61,131 bases of DNA from Oscillospiraceae bacterium (GTDB lineage Bacteria; Bacillota; Clostridia; Oscillospirales; JAAYXM01): the NCBI GenBank assembly GCA_017435965.1, contig JAFSEA010000011.1, positions 1 through 61,131 on the forward strand, in the 5' to 3' direction. Of this stretch, positions 16,942-27,152 are shown in pieces. The notes under the pieces were generated by a model. It ran no database searches and had not been told where the DNA came from. It worked only from the letters and a program-made list of their open reading frames with translations. The translations under genes and the position numbers were made by a program. Each line of letters starts with the position of its first letter. Position 1 is the stretch's first letter.

Positions 16942-19900
16942 TTATTTCTCAGCCGTAAAGTCGAGTATTCTCTTTAGGAGGACTGCGACCTCAGCACGGG
17001 TTGTGTTGTCAAGAGGTGCAATTTTACCGTTTTTACCATTGATAAGCCCTGCAGTGACAAGTGCCGAAACTGCTTCTTTTGCATAGTCGGATACTTCGGA
17101 GAAGTCAGCATACTCAATATTTCCCACATCAAGTGCGATACCGAGTTTCTGCATTGCACGATAAACAATCACCATCATATCCTGACGGGTGATGAAGTTT
17201 TTAGGTGCGTACTTATTATCACCTATTCCGCCGACAATGCCTGTGTTTCGGGCGATCGCAAGTTCCTTTGCGAAGTAGTCGGAAGTCGCAACGTCTGCGA
17301 AGTTCTCTTCGTTGTCACTTGAAAGCTCAAATGCACGGACAAGGAGAATTGCAAAGTCTGCACGTGTGATATTATTTCCCGGTGAGAATGTGTTCTCACT
17401 TGTTCCCTTTATTATACCTTCTTCTGCAAGAGTGTTGATGGCATCTGCCGCCCATGCATGACTTCCGAGGTCAATGAAACGTGTGGTCACTTCGGGAGCA
17501 TCGGGAGTATCGACTTCAGGAGTTGAAGGTTCATCCGGTGTTTCCGGCTCTTCGATTTTATCAGACGTTGTCGGAGCTGATGTGCCTACGCCTGTACCGC
17601 CGGTGGTCGAACCGTATACTTTCACTGTAAAGTGGATTGTTGTTTCACGTCCGTAGGAGTCAGCTGCAGTAATAGCGATATGGTTATCGCCAACCTGTGA
17701 CCTTTCGGGTTTCCATGTAAGGACACCGGTTTCTTCATCAATGGCAGCACCTCTCGGAAGAGTTGTTCCCATATATTTGATTTCAGGCGTTCCTTCCTTT
17801 ATGGGACTTTCTGCATTAAGCTTAAGAGTGAGAACACTACCTGCCGATGCAGTCAAGTTGCTTCCCAAAGAATCAAACACAGGTGCTTTATCATCCGAGA
17901 ACGGCATTGGGATTCTGAAAGCCTGACCTTCTTCAATGTTATAGGTATAACCGAGGCTTTCATTGTCCGGATCAATGAAGCTTCTTACAAGAGATATTGT
18001 TCCGATGTCTATTCTGACTTTTCCGCCGGAAACTTTTTCTGCACCGACAATCTTATAAGCGCCGTTCTGAACACCATCGGTTTCTATATACATATATCTT
18101 CCGATGATATCGGACAAATCTTCGCACTCAATTTCTACATCTATCCAGTTTTCAAAATCACCGAACTCAAATGCCTTGTCAAAATCAATTACTTTTCCGT
18201 TATATGCTGCTACCGTTTCGGTTGCATCACCGATTATATCGCCGTCATTTACATAGCGATATATAACTTCGCCTGCAGTATTTACGGAATACACGCCCAC
18301 AAAACCTCTGAAATCAAAGAGATCGGCAACACGGTATGTTTTTGTGTTGTCTGTGGAATAAACAACATAATCGCACCTTCCGCTTGTATGCAAGACCTTG
18401 ACCGCACGGACGGTTTCGCCCTCGGAGACCTCACCGGTGATTTCAACGGGAGTTATATCACTTATGTATCTCTCGTTGCTGTAAGGCTCGTAAACTGTTG
18501 TATAAAGACTTTCGAGCTTTTCGCCGTTCTTTGCATCGTGATGTACGAGCATATAGTCAAAGGTCTTCGGGAACATTGAGTTATCCGAGCGCACGGGAAG
18601 TGGGCCGCCGACTATTGCAACTTCGTCTGCAACGAAATCGTTAAGCTGAGTTACACGAAGATGTGTGTCACCCTCACCTGTAACGACGTTGCGATAGTCA
18701 TTTACATCAAAATCAAGAGAGAACACAGCTTCGGGGCTATTATCTCGTCTTACCTTTGAAAGCCACGAATATCCCCGTATAAAGCAGGTTTCATAGCTCC
18801 AGAGGTCTCTTGTCCACGGGTCCTGACCGGGTCCTGTGAAATATTGCGTTGTTCCGTCAAGAGCAGTATAAGGAACATTGACACCGACATATGAGCCGAT
18901 ATATTCGCCATTTTCATCCACCTGAGCCGTCATATCAAGACCTGATACCGGAGTTGCGGTCTCGGCTGCAGCGTGGAAGCTGTAGGTATGGCGTTCGCCA
19001 CCGGTTATGCGGAAGAAATCAACGCCATAGGAAACATCATCTCCTGCATTTACCATAACGAGTGTTCTTCTATAGTTATCTGTCTGTTTGAATGACTCAT
19101 CTGATTCTACGTCTATAAGCTTAACCATTCCGGAATCATCATAATGCATCGGGAAAGCGGCGTTGTCATCAGAAAGTCTCGACTGTCCGTCAACGGTTAC
19201 CGTGTTGTGAGAAAGACCAATTGAATCCCACTGCAAACGGACGGGGTCTTTACCTGTGATCGCAGGATAACCCATATCAGGAGCAAAACTGAAGCCGAAG
19301 GCATCAATTCCAAGGTTCATTGTATCTGAATGTCCGTGACCGCCTGCTCTGCCGAAATATATCCAAAAGTCTCGCTGGTTATTGTTTGCCGTGTTTGAGC
19401 TTACAGACTTGTTGTCGTATCCGTCACGAAGAACGGCTATACCATATCCTGCAAGCATATCACTTCTTGTTAAAGGTCCGTCGGTTGCAAGGGCTAAAAT
19501 TTCACTTTGGATTGCCTCGGGATCTTCCGAGAAAATGCCGTAGTTGAGTCCTTCGACCTCATACTTATTTCTCATATAGATAAACTGTGCAAGATCCTTT
19601 GCAAAAGGAGTCTCCCGGAGCATTTCAAATGCAGTTGTGAATGACGAAAGAGTACCATTCCATCCTGTTATACCCGTTGCACCGCTGTCACCGATATTCG
19701 GAGACTGAATTCCAACAAGAGTCTTTGCAAGGAAAGGAGTGAACATTGATGCATATTTGGGATGAGAATAAAGATCATAGTTTTCCTCACCGTCATATGC
19801 TCTTAAATATTGTGCGGCATTCTGAATAAGGGTTGCCCAAAGGATATTGTAGTTATCTGCCGCCTCATTTCCGAGACCGTCACGGTTTACAATATCAACA

Positions 19901-22900
19901 AGGGTACTGAGAACTCCGCCACCCTCAACATTGCCGGAAGTAGACATACCTGATTTATATATCCACTTTACCATTTCCGTTGTCTCGGGCTCACGATCCA
20001 AAACGACTGCCGCAGCTGCAACAGATGCCTGATGCATACCAAAGTTTCCGTTTGCAAGGCCAAGCTTTGCTGCCTTGAAGGTTTCCTTAAGGATTCCCTC
20101 TTCCCAGTTGTTCCAGATTTTAAGCGAGCTTTTCTTGTCGTTTTTCTCGTCAATACCAAAAGCTTCTGCCTTTTCCGAGAGGAAGGATATAACCTGAGAA
20201 TCCGTGAGCATCGGGAAGAATGCATCTGCGGCAAGACACAAGCCTTCACTTGCTGCACAGTCGGCAATCTTTCCGCGTATCTTTCCAAATCCCGTTCCGG
20301 CATCTCCCATAAAGAAATTGTTTGTGGGATAGTTATAGCTTCTTGTATCATAGTCGGGATATACATCAGCTATTCTGTCAAGAAGGATTGCTCCTGCACG
20401 TCCATACTTTGCGTCATCTGTATAGAGATATGCATTGCGGAGAGATGCAACTGCATCCTCAATTTTCATCCAAAGCATATATTCATATGCCGCAATATAA
20501 CAATGTCGCTCAATTACACTTCCGGAGTAGTAATTTGCTCCGCTTTCATTCTTCGGGAGATACCCGAAGCTATCGTCAACACCCCAACCTTCAACTGTTT
20601 CACCCGGACGAAGTCCCTGATTGCAGTTGATTGTTTTTACATCTGCCACTTCGGGATAGAGTTCATTGCGAAGTGCATCCTTTTCACCGTTTGCAACTGC
20701 TTCCGCGTTTGCGGCAACTGCGCGATCACGGTCAAAATATCCCTTCTCGTCAACTCCTCGTGAATAAAGAAGTCCGAAGTCATTTGACGGGAACTGTCTC
20801 TTACAGTTCGGGCATTGAATCTTCCAAGGACGTGTTATGGGGTTTACTCCCCATTCAACAGAGCTGTAATTTCCATATTTTTCGGAAAGATTAACTCCGC
20901 AATAGTGGCATACATTCCACATATCATCATTTATCTGCGTTATATTCATAGACGCAGGCAAACCCGGTCCCGGAATAATATCATACCAAGCTTCATAGTT
21001 TTCAAGAATCGCATCAGCACTTGCAATCGCAGAACGTTCCGAAGATTTTGCCCAACTGTATTTTGCTATATTCTTTTTTGCATTTTCTCTTTTTTCGTAT
21101 GTGTAATAGGTCGGCTCAGTCTTTCCGATATGTTCAGCCACAGAAATTTCTTTTTCTGCCGAGATTTCGGCACCGCGGAAGGTTGCAGATGCCGTGATTA
21201 CGCCGTTTCCTTCAGCAAGACCTGTAAGCATTCCGTCTTTATCTATAGTTGCAAGACTTTCGGGAGAAACTGCAAAAGTAACCTCTTCTGCCGGAATTGT
21301 TATAACATTTCCGCTTTCCATTGTTGCCATAAGAGATACAGCAGTTTTTTCACGGACGTATATTGACTCAGGAGCAAGAATCTGTGAACCTACAACGCCT
21401 GTATTGTCAATAGCCGTGAATTTGACCTGGGCAGAATATCTCTTTCCGTCCACATCAGCCGTCATTGATGTAAGACAATCGCCGTCACCAACTGCAGTTA
21501 CCGTTCCCTCTTCATCAACAACTACTATTTCTTTATCAAAGGTTTTAAACTTTTTATTTGCGACTTCATATTCAACGGGTGTTCCGTCTGTCTTTGATAC
21601 CTTTGCTTCAAGCGTTGCAGTTGCAGGAATTTCGGGATCGGTATATTCAAGAACGGTGTTATCTGTACCTATAGTTATGATTTCGACGTCATCTTCGTTC
21701 TCAAAATTATCAAGCCCGACAAGAACACTCTCCCCACCGCTTACGAGGCTGAAAGAACCAACATTTCCGTAAATCCATGTTGTGCTGCCCGGGTTTCCGT
21801 CGTTTGTAATGAAGTTGAATACATAATAACCCGGCTCTAAAATTTTAATGTTCTCAATAATTCTCGGTTCTTTTGTTACCTGAGTGAAATATGATGCAGA
21901 ATACTCTATCTGACTGTCGTATGTGCTATATGTTCCAACCTTATCAGCCTCGTCTGTGGAAGCCTTTTCCGGATTTACATATACATCAACATCAAGACCC
22001 CCGGTATTTACAGCGCACTCCATTTCCATTCTGTAGATGCCCGGAGCCGGAACAAACACCTCAAAGGCAAGGTGGTATCCGTCTGCGATTGCGATACTTG
22101 TATCGCAATACATCATCTGACCCGACTGATGCATTTCACGGGTTGCGGAATGGAAGTTAAAGAATCCTCCGGTAACATTGCGGTCAAGAGCATCAAGAGA
22201 CGGCGCGGTGCCACTTCCTGCCGCAGCGTTTGTTATCATCGCTTCCTTCATAGCAGAAACAAGGTCATAATATATGCTTATTCCCTTATCCTGAACGAGA
22301 GCATTATATTCTCCGCTGTCTGTGTATGTGAAGCCATCGGAGGTTGTTGCGGTTGCGGTGATTGTGACCGTTCCCGTCTTATGGTCTGTTACCTTTCCGT
22401 TTGCAGCTACCGATGCGATTGAATCATCGGAGCTTTCATATATAATCGTGATACCTTCGGGGTTTTCAACCTTTGTTTTATCGGACATAATTCCGATAAC
22501 CTTAACCTGCGTCTTATTAAGGTCTGCAAGTTCAATACCCATAACGGCACTACCTTCACCGCTTACGAGATTAAAGCTTCCGACATTTCCGTATATCCAG
22601 TTTTTGTCGTTTGAATCATCTCCGTCGGTGGGAACAAAGCTTATGATATACTTGCCGGCTTCCGGAAAAGCTATGTCTTTAATGACATTGGGAGTTTCAA
22701 CAATCTTAGTGTTGTAATATTTACTGTTGGAAATATCCGCATTATAGCAATCATACTGACCTATCTTATTATCAAGAGTTGCCTCTCCCCGACTCAAATA
22801 AACATCAACCTTCAATGCGGCATCGTTTTCTGCATTGAACATCTCAAGGTTATATACACCTGCCCGGGGAACAAAAATTTCAAAGGAAAGTCTCTTGCCG

Positions 22901-23997
22901 TCAGCGGCAACAATGCACTTGTCCGAATATGTGAGACGGCCGCTGTAGAAATAATCATATGTTCCCGAATGGAACTTGAAGAATCCGTCTGTTACTTCCT
23001 CTGTGATTTCAGTCATATTCGGGCGGTCTGCCACCATATTGAGCTTTGTGATAACCTCCGCAAGGTCATATTTTATTGCTATACCATCCGATGCAACAAC
23101 ACGTATTGCAAGCTTTAAATTTTCGCTCTTCCCTGCATAGGAAGCAGCAAAGGAAATTTCAGCCTCACCGATAGCAACGGGAGTTATGATTCCATCTTCG
23201 GAAACAGTTGCAACAGAAGTTTCCGAGCTTGTAAAGCCGGATGTGTTTACAGTTATTTCCGTGCCGTCGGAAAGAAATCCCTGTGGTTCAATCTTTTTGG
23301 TATCACCAAGCTTAAGCATTGCTTCTTCCGCTGAAAGGTGAGCACCCATATAAGCCTTGCCGGAACCATTGCCTTTTACAAGGTTGAAGCTTCCGACTGA
23401 GCCGTAAATCCAGTTTGTTGCACCATCGTCCTTTCTGTCATTCGGAACAAAGGTTATGATATACTTACCTGCCTCAGGAATGGAAACATTCTCGATAACG
23501 GAAGGAGCAGAGGTTATCTTGCTGTTGTAGTATTTTCCGTAGTCAATACCCTCGTCATATGTGCTGTAATATCCCACATATGCAGATTCATCCGTGGAAA
23601 CCGCATTGCGGCTTATATATACGTCAACATCAAGTCCCTCATCGTTTATACCGTGGAACACTTCAAGACTGTAAGTTCCTGATTCGGGAACATTTATCTC
23701 AAAAGAAAGTTCACGTCCGTCAGCAATAACAAAGCAGTCTTCCGAATAACTGAACCGTCCGCTCAACGGTGTGCTGTGGCTTCCCGAATGGAATTTATAG
23801 AAACCGTTTGTACTGTTATAGTTGAGCACAGTCATATTCGGCTTCTGTGCAACCATTTTAAGTTCATCAATATGGTCTGCGATATTGTAGCTCACAGTAA
23901 AGTTTTCTGTATCTACATTATCTTCCCCCGATGCTATAACGGGCACAAACCCCATAAGCATCGTGCACACTAAAAGCAAAGAGATAATTCTTTTCAT
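16942..23997 (-). CDS. SLH-anchored giant secreted heparinase II/III-like polysaccharide lyase
   Basis: This 2,351-residue surface protein begins with a signal peptide (MKRIISLLLVCTMLMGFVPV). Three related modules of about 170-190 residues follow, starting near residues 36, 306 and 570, each ending in an NWIYG/VGSFNLV-type motif; the first two are followed by Big_2-like Ig domains, and further Ig-like domains run to about 965. The catalytic part has a helical toroid-like region with an NFGMHQAS motif, then a heparinase II/III beta-sandwich with GGHGHSDTMN near residue 1553. A CxxC pair (CHYCG near 1028, CPNC near 1062) may bind zinc. After an Ig-like domain at about 2035-2125 and an acidic Pro/Thr linker, three SLH repeats occupy about 2174-2351 and should bind wall polymer. 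The uronic-acid polymer it cuts is unknown. An AGGAGG site precedes the ATG. Confidence 0.87.
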   Translation of the reverse strand: MKRIISLLLVCTMLMGFVPVIASGEDNVDTENFTVSYNIADHIDELKMVAQKPNMTVLNYNSTNGFYKFHSGSHSTPLSGRFSYSEDCFVIADGRELSFEINVPESGTYSLEVFHGINDEGLDVDVYISRNAVSTDESAYVGYYSTYDEGIDYGKYYNSKITSAPSVIENVSIPEAGKYIITFVPNDRKDDGATNWIYGSVGSFNLVKGNGSGKAYMGAHLSAEEAMLKLGDTKKIEPQGFLSDGTEITVNTSGFTSSETSVATVSEDGIITPVAIGEAEISFAASYAGKSENLKLAIRVVASDGIAIKYDLAEVITKLNMVADRPNMTEITEEVTDGFFKFHSGTYDYFYSGRLTYSDKCIVAADGKRLSFEIFVPRAGVYNLEMFNAENDAALKVDVYLSRGEATLDNKIGQYDCYNADISNSKYYNTKIVETPNVIKDIAFPEAGKYIISFVPTDGDDSNDKNWIYGNVGSFNLVSGEGSAVMGIELADLNKTQVKVIGIMSDKTKVENPEGITIIYESSDDSIASVAANGKVTDHKTGTVTITATATTSDGFTYTDSGEYNALVQDKGISIYYDLVSAMKEAMITNAAAGSGTAPSLDALDRNVTGGFFNFHSATREMHQSGQMMYCDTSIAIADGYHLAFEVFVPAPGIYRMEMECAVNTGGLDVDVYVNPEKASTDEADKVGTYSTYDSQIEYSASYFTQVTKEPRIIENIKILEPGYYVFNFITNDGNPGSTTWIYGNVGSFSLVSGGESVLVGLDNFENEDDVEIITIGTDNTVLEYTDPEIPATATLEAKVSKTDGTPVEYEVANKKFKTFDKEIVVVDEEGTVTAVGDGDCLTSMTADVDGKRYSAQVKFTAIDNTGVVGSQILAPESIYVREKTAVSLMATMESGNVITIPAEEVTFAVSPESLATIDKDGMLTGLAEGNGVITASATFRGAEISAEKEISVAEHIGKTEPTYYTYEKRENAKKNIAKYSWAKSSERSAIASADAILENYEAWYDIIPGPGLPASMNITQINDDMWNVCHYCGVNLSEKYGNYSSVEWGVNPITRPWKIQCPNCKRQFPSNDFGLLYSRGVDEKGYFDRDRAVAANAEAVANGEKDALRNELYPEVADVKTINCNQGLRPGETVEGWGVDDSFGYLPKNESGANYYSGSVIERHCYIAAYEYMLWMKIEDAVASLRNAYLYTDDAKYGRAGAILLDRIADVYPDYDTRSYNYPTNNFFMGDAGTGFGKIRGKIADCAASEGLCLAADAFFPMLTDSQVISFLSEKAEAFGIDEKNDKKSSLKIWNNWEEGILKETFKAAKLGLANGNFGMHQASVAAAAVVLDREPETTEMVKWIYKSGMSTSGNVEGGGVLSTLVDIVNRDGLGNEAADNYNILWATLIQNAAQYLRAYDGEENYDLYSHPKYASMFTPFLAKTLVGIQSPNIGDSGATGITGWNGTLSSFTTAFEMLRETPFAKDLAQFIYMRNKYEVEGLNYGIFSEDPEAIQSEILALATDGPLTRSDMLAGYGIAVLRDGYDNKSVSSNTANNNQRDFWIYFGRAGGHGHSDTMNLGIDAFGFSFAPDMGYPAITGKDPVRLQWDSIGLSHNTVTVDGQSRLSDDNAAFPMHYDDSGMVKLIDVESDESFKQTDNYRRTLVMVNAGDDVSYGVDFFRITGGERHTYSFHAAAETATPVSGLDMTAQVDENGEYIGSYVGVNVPYTALDGTTQYFTGPGQDPWTRDLWSYETCFIRGYSWLSKVRRDNSPEAVFSLDFDVNDYRNVVTGEGDTHLRVTQLNDFVADEVAIVGGPLPVRSDNSMFPKTFDYMLVHHDAKNGEKLESLYTTVYEPYSNERYISDITPVEITGEVSEGETVRAVKVLHTSGRCDYVVYSTDNTKTYRVADLFDFRGFVGVYSVNTAGEVIYRYVNDGDIIGDATETVAAYNGKVIDFDKAFEFGDFENWIDVEIECEDLSDIIGRYMYIETDGVQNGAYKIVGAEKVSGGKVRIDIGTISLVRSFIDPDNESLGYTYNIEEGQAFRIPMPFSDDKAPVFDSLGSNLTASAGSVLTLKLNAESPIKEGTPEIKYMGTTLPRGAAIDEETGVLTWKPERSQVGDNHIAITAADSYGRETTIHFTVKVYGSTTGGTGVGTSAPTTSDKIEEPETPDEPSTPEVDTPDAPEVTTRFIDLGSHAWAADAINTLAEEGIIKGTSENTFSPGNNITRADFAILLVRAFELSSDNEENFADVATSDYFAKELAIARNTGIVGGIGDNKYAPKNFITRQDMMVIVYRAMQKLGIALDVGNIEYADFSEVSDYAKEAVSALVTAGLINGKNGKIAPLDNTTRAEVAVLLKRILDFTAEK

Positions 23998-24028
23998 AAG
24001 AGACCTCCTCTGATTCGTTACTTCCTTT

Positions 24029-24056
24029 ATTTTATCACAAATATTTCTTCAGGCAA
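24029..24056 (-). promoter_or_regulatory. Candidate promoter of the giant lyase gene
   Basis: On the minus strand -35 TTGCCT (24051-24056) and -10 TAAAAT (24029-24034) are spaced by 16 bases, about 30 bases upstream of the ATG. The lyase would then be transcribed separately from the 942-residue gene behind it. Confidence 0.45.
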
Positions 24057-24086
24057 AGAGTTTATATATTGTCACAAGAGTAAAAC

Positions 24087-24115
24087 TCTGCTTCGCCCGG
24101 AAAAGACGAAGCAGA
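24087..24115 (-). terminator. Terminator after the 942-residue secreted protein gene
   Basis: A 9-bp stem (24087-24095 with 24107-24115) has an 11-base loop. On the minus strand it is followed by GTTTTAC, giving a moderate intrinsic terminator between the two surface-protein genes. Confidence 0.6.
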
Positions 24116-24132
24116 AAACTCTACGCATTGCG

Positions 24133-26961
24133 TTATTTTGTATATTCGCCGTCAGTTATGAGGATATAGCTTTCGCCGTCTTTTACAATCGCATAGCCTT
24201 TATAAGTGCCGTCTTCATCGGCTATTACTGTAAACTGTGCCTTATTCGTGGTCATAGGCATCTTGTTTGTGCCTATCATAATGCCCTTTTCTACAACCTC
24301 ACCGCCAAATCCGATAAACTCTGCCATAAGACCTGTCTTTCCTGCTACATCAAAGGTATCGAGGAAAATCTTTCTTCTGTTTCCTGTGTATACCGGAGCT
24401 GTTTCACCGAAAACTGCGACCACTTCGCAAGTTTCATATGCATTGAAGCTGTAGGTTCTGTCAAGGCAGACGACTTCACCGTTCTTTGTGAAATATTGGA
24501 ATACGTTTCCTTCGGAATCTGCATTTGCAGTAAGGGTTACCTTTTCACCGTATACGGGATTTGCATTGTTGACAGTTGCGTTTGTTGCAGTAATTGCAAT
24601 TTCAGCCGATGCTTCATCACTATACTTTGCAACAAAAATTGTTGTTCCCATCTTTTTTGCTTCTGCAGCTCCGCTTGTGTATTCCGTCATATCATCGGAA
24701 ACCCACGCACTTGCCTTGCCATATCCTGCAAGCACGGGAAGCTCGGGAAGTGCAAAGGTTGTGTTTGTCTCTATAAGCTGCATATTCGCATTATAGAATT
24801 CTGCTTTTTCCTCGGATGCATCTGCGGTATTTTCATATACTGCAACAAGAAGGCTCTTATCTTTTGTTGCTCTGTAGGTAATTTCACGGGAAGTGCCGAG
24901 AATTTTCTTTGCATTGCTGAGTCCCTTTACCCAGTAGAGGAACTTATATCCATCGGCATCTGCAGGAGCAGAAAGCGTGTATGTTCCGTTGCCGTTATCT
25001 GTTACATAAGTTTCTGTGTCGGTATTTTCAAGCTTTTCTGATTCTCCGTCTTTATAGACATAAGCCGTTACACTTGGTGCATAGCTTTCAGCTGTTTCTG
25101 TGGTTGTGAAAGCATCGGTGATTGTCTTATCTTCTTTTGAATTTACAACAACATCTATTGTTCTTGTGCCGGGAAGTGTTGCGTTTGTTGCAGTTGCAGT
25201 TACCGTGATTGTTGCATCACCGGCAGCCTTTGCTGTTATCGTTCCATCCGCACTTACTTCTGCAACATCTTTATCTGAGCTCTTGTATGAATATGTAACA
25301 CCTTCTGCGGCGTTGCCGTCTGTGATATAACGAACATTTGTTGTTATTGCAGATGTTTCATCAATTTCAAATGTTGTTTTTTCCGATGTGCAAGCATTTA
25401 TAATCGGTGCAGTATCGCTACCGTAACCATCGAGATGGAAGTCACCGAACCATGCGTAGGAGTTACCTCCCTGCTGTTTGAAAACAACATAATATTCACC
25501 TGCGCTCAAATCAAGCATACCGAGCTCTGCAGGTTTATCTTGCCATGTTACAGCTGTGGCAGATGAATCCACCTCATAAATTAGCTTAAGCAAGGTTTCT
25601 TCTGTGAGACATTTTTCAATTTCTTCGCTTGACAAATCAGAATCCTTCTTCAAAAGATAAACTCCGAGATATCCTGTGCTGCTCTTATATTTTGCATAAT
25701 CAACAGAAGCGATATATTTGCCGCTTACCGGAACTCTTATTGTTGCGGCATACCACACATTCGGATATGCAAGCTGAAGACCTCTCTTTGCTCCTGTTGA
25801 ATCTGTCTGCTGACCCTTAAACCACTCTTTATCGCTGTGATGTCCAAGATGACCTGCACTATTGGTATAATATGCATTGAGGTCATTGGTCTTATCATAA
25901 GTCAGGCTTGCAAATCCAGGGCTGGTTTCTTTCCAACCTATCATAAGTGAAGAGAAGTTGTATGTGAGATTAAGCTTTGCCATATCGGGATCTGAAACCA
26001 AAACATCAACTGTGCGGCTTGAAGAACCGTTATCCTTTGTTGCCGTAGCAGTAATCGTTGCTGTTCCTACGCTTACTCCTGTAATCTTACCATTTTCATC
26101 AACTCTTGCAACTGTTTCATCGGAAGTTTCGTAACTGTATGTAACATCTTGCGCAAGAGTCTTGCCATCACTCATATATTCTGCAATATTTACCGAAACA
26201 TCTGTTTGTTCACCAACAGAAAGCTCTGTCTTTCCAAGAGATATATCAGTAATCATAGGAGCAAATGAGTCGCCGCCATTTAAAACAAAGGTTCCGACAG
26301 TCTGATATGTCCAGTTTTTGCAGTTTGGTTTAAATGTGATTACATATTTGCCTGCTTCAGGAAAAACTATATTTTCAACAACCTTTGGAGCATCAATCGC
26401 AACATACTGATCCCCTTCATATTCTTCCCAAGTGTTATAGGTTCCCTTAAGATCGGAAGAAGCTGTCGATACACCTTCTTTGCTTACATATACATTCATC
26501 ACTGTATTCTGAGCACTTATCGGCGGGTTTGCGGAAGTATTTATATAATTTGTTTTCGGTGCATACATCTCAAGATCATAAGAACCGGATTCAGGCACAA
26601 ACACTTCTACCGCAAGAAAAGAGACGCTACTTAATGCAACAAAAGCTCCGACACCGGAAACATTCTCTACGCGGAATGAACCTCCGATACCTTTTGTTCC
26701 ACCCTTGTTGCCTTCGGCATCGGTTGTTCCGCCGTCTACGAATTCAAATAATCCATTCGTCATTTGATAATCTAAATTCGCAAGTGAATAATATCTCTCG
26801 CTATCTTTTAAATTGTCACTATTAGCTGAAATAATGCCATTTAAATCGTAAACGACCTTAACTCCTGATTTTTCAAGAGCAGTTGTTTCTTCTGCTGATA
26901 CTGCCGGAATAAAGGAAACCAGCATCGCAACGGCAAGCAGAGTAGAAATTAGTTTTTTCAT
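24133..26961 (-). CDS. Large secreted multidomain Ig-like/CBM-like protein
   Basis: This 942-residue protein has a signal peptide (MKKLISTLLAVAMLVSFIPAVSA) but no SLH repeats or LPXTG-type anchor. A module at about 36-230 resembles those of the neighbouring lyase, sharing the VFVPESGSYDLEMY, ENIVFPEAGKYVITF and VGTFVLNGG segments. A Big_2-like Ig domain follows (about 235-325). A second, more diverged module spans about 330-530, then another Big_2-like domain to about 615. The rest is beta-repeat sequence (YTLSAPADADGYKFLYWVKG) and a C-terminal domain near 860-942. No catalytic motif is visible. It probably binds glycan or supports the lyase as a non-enzymatic surface factor; this is inference. 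It is transcribed away from the AraC regulator. Confidence 0.75.
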   Translation of the reverse strand: MKKLISTLLAVAMLVSFIPAVSAEETTALEKSGVKVVYDLNGIISANSDNLKDSERYYSLANLDYQMTNGLFEFVDGGTTDAEGNKGGTKGIGGSFRVENVSGVGAFVALSSVSFLAVEVFVPESGSYDLEMYAPKTNYINTSANPPISAQNTVMNVYVSKEGVSTASSDLKGTYNTWEEYEGDQYVAIDAPKVVENIVFPEAGKYVITFKPNCKNWTYQTVGTFVLNGGDSFAPMITDISLGKTELSVGEQTDVSVNIAEYMSDGKTLAQDVTYSYETSDETVARVDENGKITGVSVGTATITATATKDNGSSSRTVDVLVSDPDMAKLNLTYNFSSLMIGWKETSPGFASLTYDKTNDLNAYYTNSAGHLGHHSDKEWFKGQQTDSTGAKRGLQLAYPNVWYAATIRVPVSGKYIASVDYAKYKSSTGYLGVYLLKKDSDLSSEEIEKCLTEETLLKLIYEVDSSATAVTWQDKPAELGMLDLSAGEYYVVFKQQGGNSYAWFGDFHLDGYGSDTAPIINACTSEKTTFEIDETSAITTNVRYITDGNAAEGVTYSYKSSDKDVAEVSADGTITAKAAGDATITVTATATNATLPGTRTIDVVVNSKEDKTITDAFTTTETAESYAPSVTAYVYKDGESEKLENTDTETYVTDNGNGTYTLSAPADADGYKFLYWVKGLSNAKKILGTSREITYRATKDKSLLVAVYENTADASEEKAEFYNANMQLIETNTTFALPELPVLAGYGKASAWVSDDMTEYTSGAAEAKKMGTTIFVAKYSDEASAEIAITATNATVNNANPVYGEKVTLTANADSEGNVFQYFTKNGEVVCLDRTYSFNAYETCEVVAVFGETAPVYTGNRRKIFLDTFDVAGKTGLMAEFIGFGGEVVEKGIMIGTNKMPMTTNKAQFTVIADEDGTYKGYAIVKDGESYILITDGEYTK

Positions 26962-26997
26962 AGCATATAATCCTCCATTAAATAATATCGTAATTAA

Positions 26998-27026
26998 ATT
27001 TTAACATTTACTCCTTTATTCTTCAA
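26998..27026 (-). promoter_or_regulatory. Promoter of the 942-residue secreted protein gene
   Basis: On the minus strand -35 TTGAAG (27021-27026) and -10 TAAAAT (26998-27003) are spaced by 17 bases, about 35 bases before the ATG. The divergent AraC-type regulator gene makes this a plausible target of that regulator. The rest of the 26,962-27,152 gap is AT-rich, and I found no convincing plus-strand promoter in it. Confidence 0.55.
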
Positions 27027-27152
27027 TGGAAAATATGCACAATCGGGTGATTTATTAAATTTACATATAAAATAAGCCAACAAATTTGCACTTGTAATAT
27101 TCACAAAGTTATTGTATTATTATGATAGAAAAACGCAGAAAGGAGGATTTTA

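Noticed and set aside
20032..21772. Long plus-strand open frames antisense to the giant lyase gene
   Set aside because: They have no ribosome sites, read as low-complexity or cysteine/serine-rich shadow sequence, and match the codon structure of the minus-strand gene.
21700..24000. Direct repeats in the lyase gene as a CRISPR or tandem DNA repeat
   Set aside because: The similarity is at the protein level between modules about 800 bases apart, with diverged DNA and no short regular spacers.
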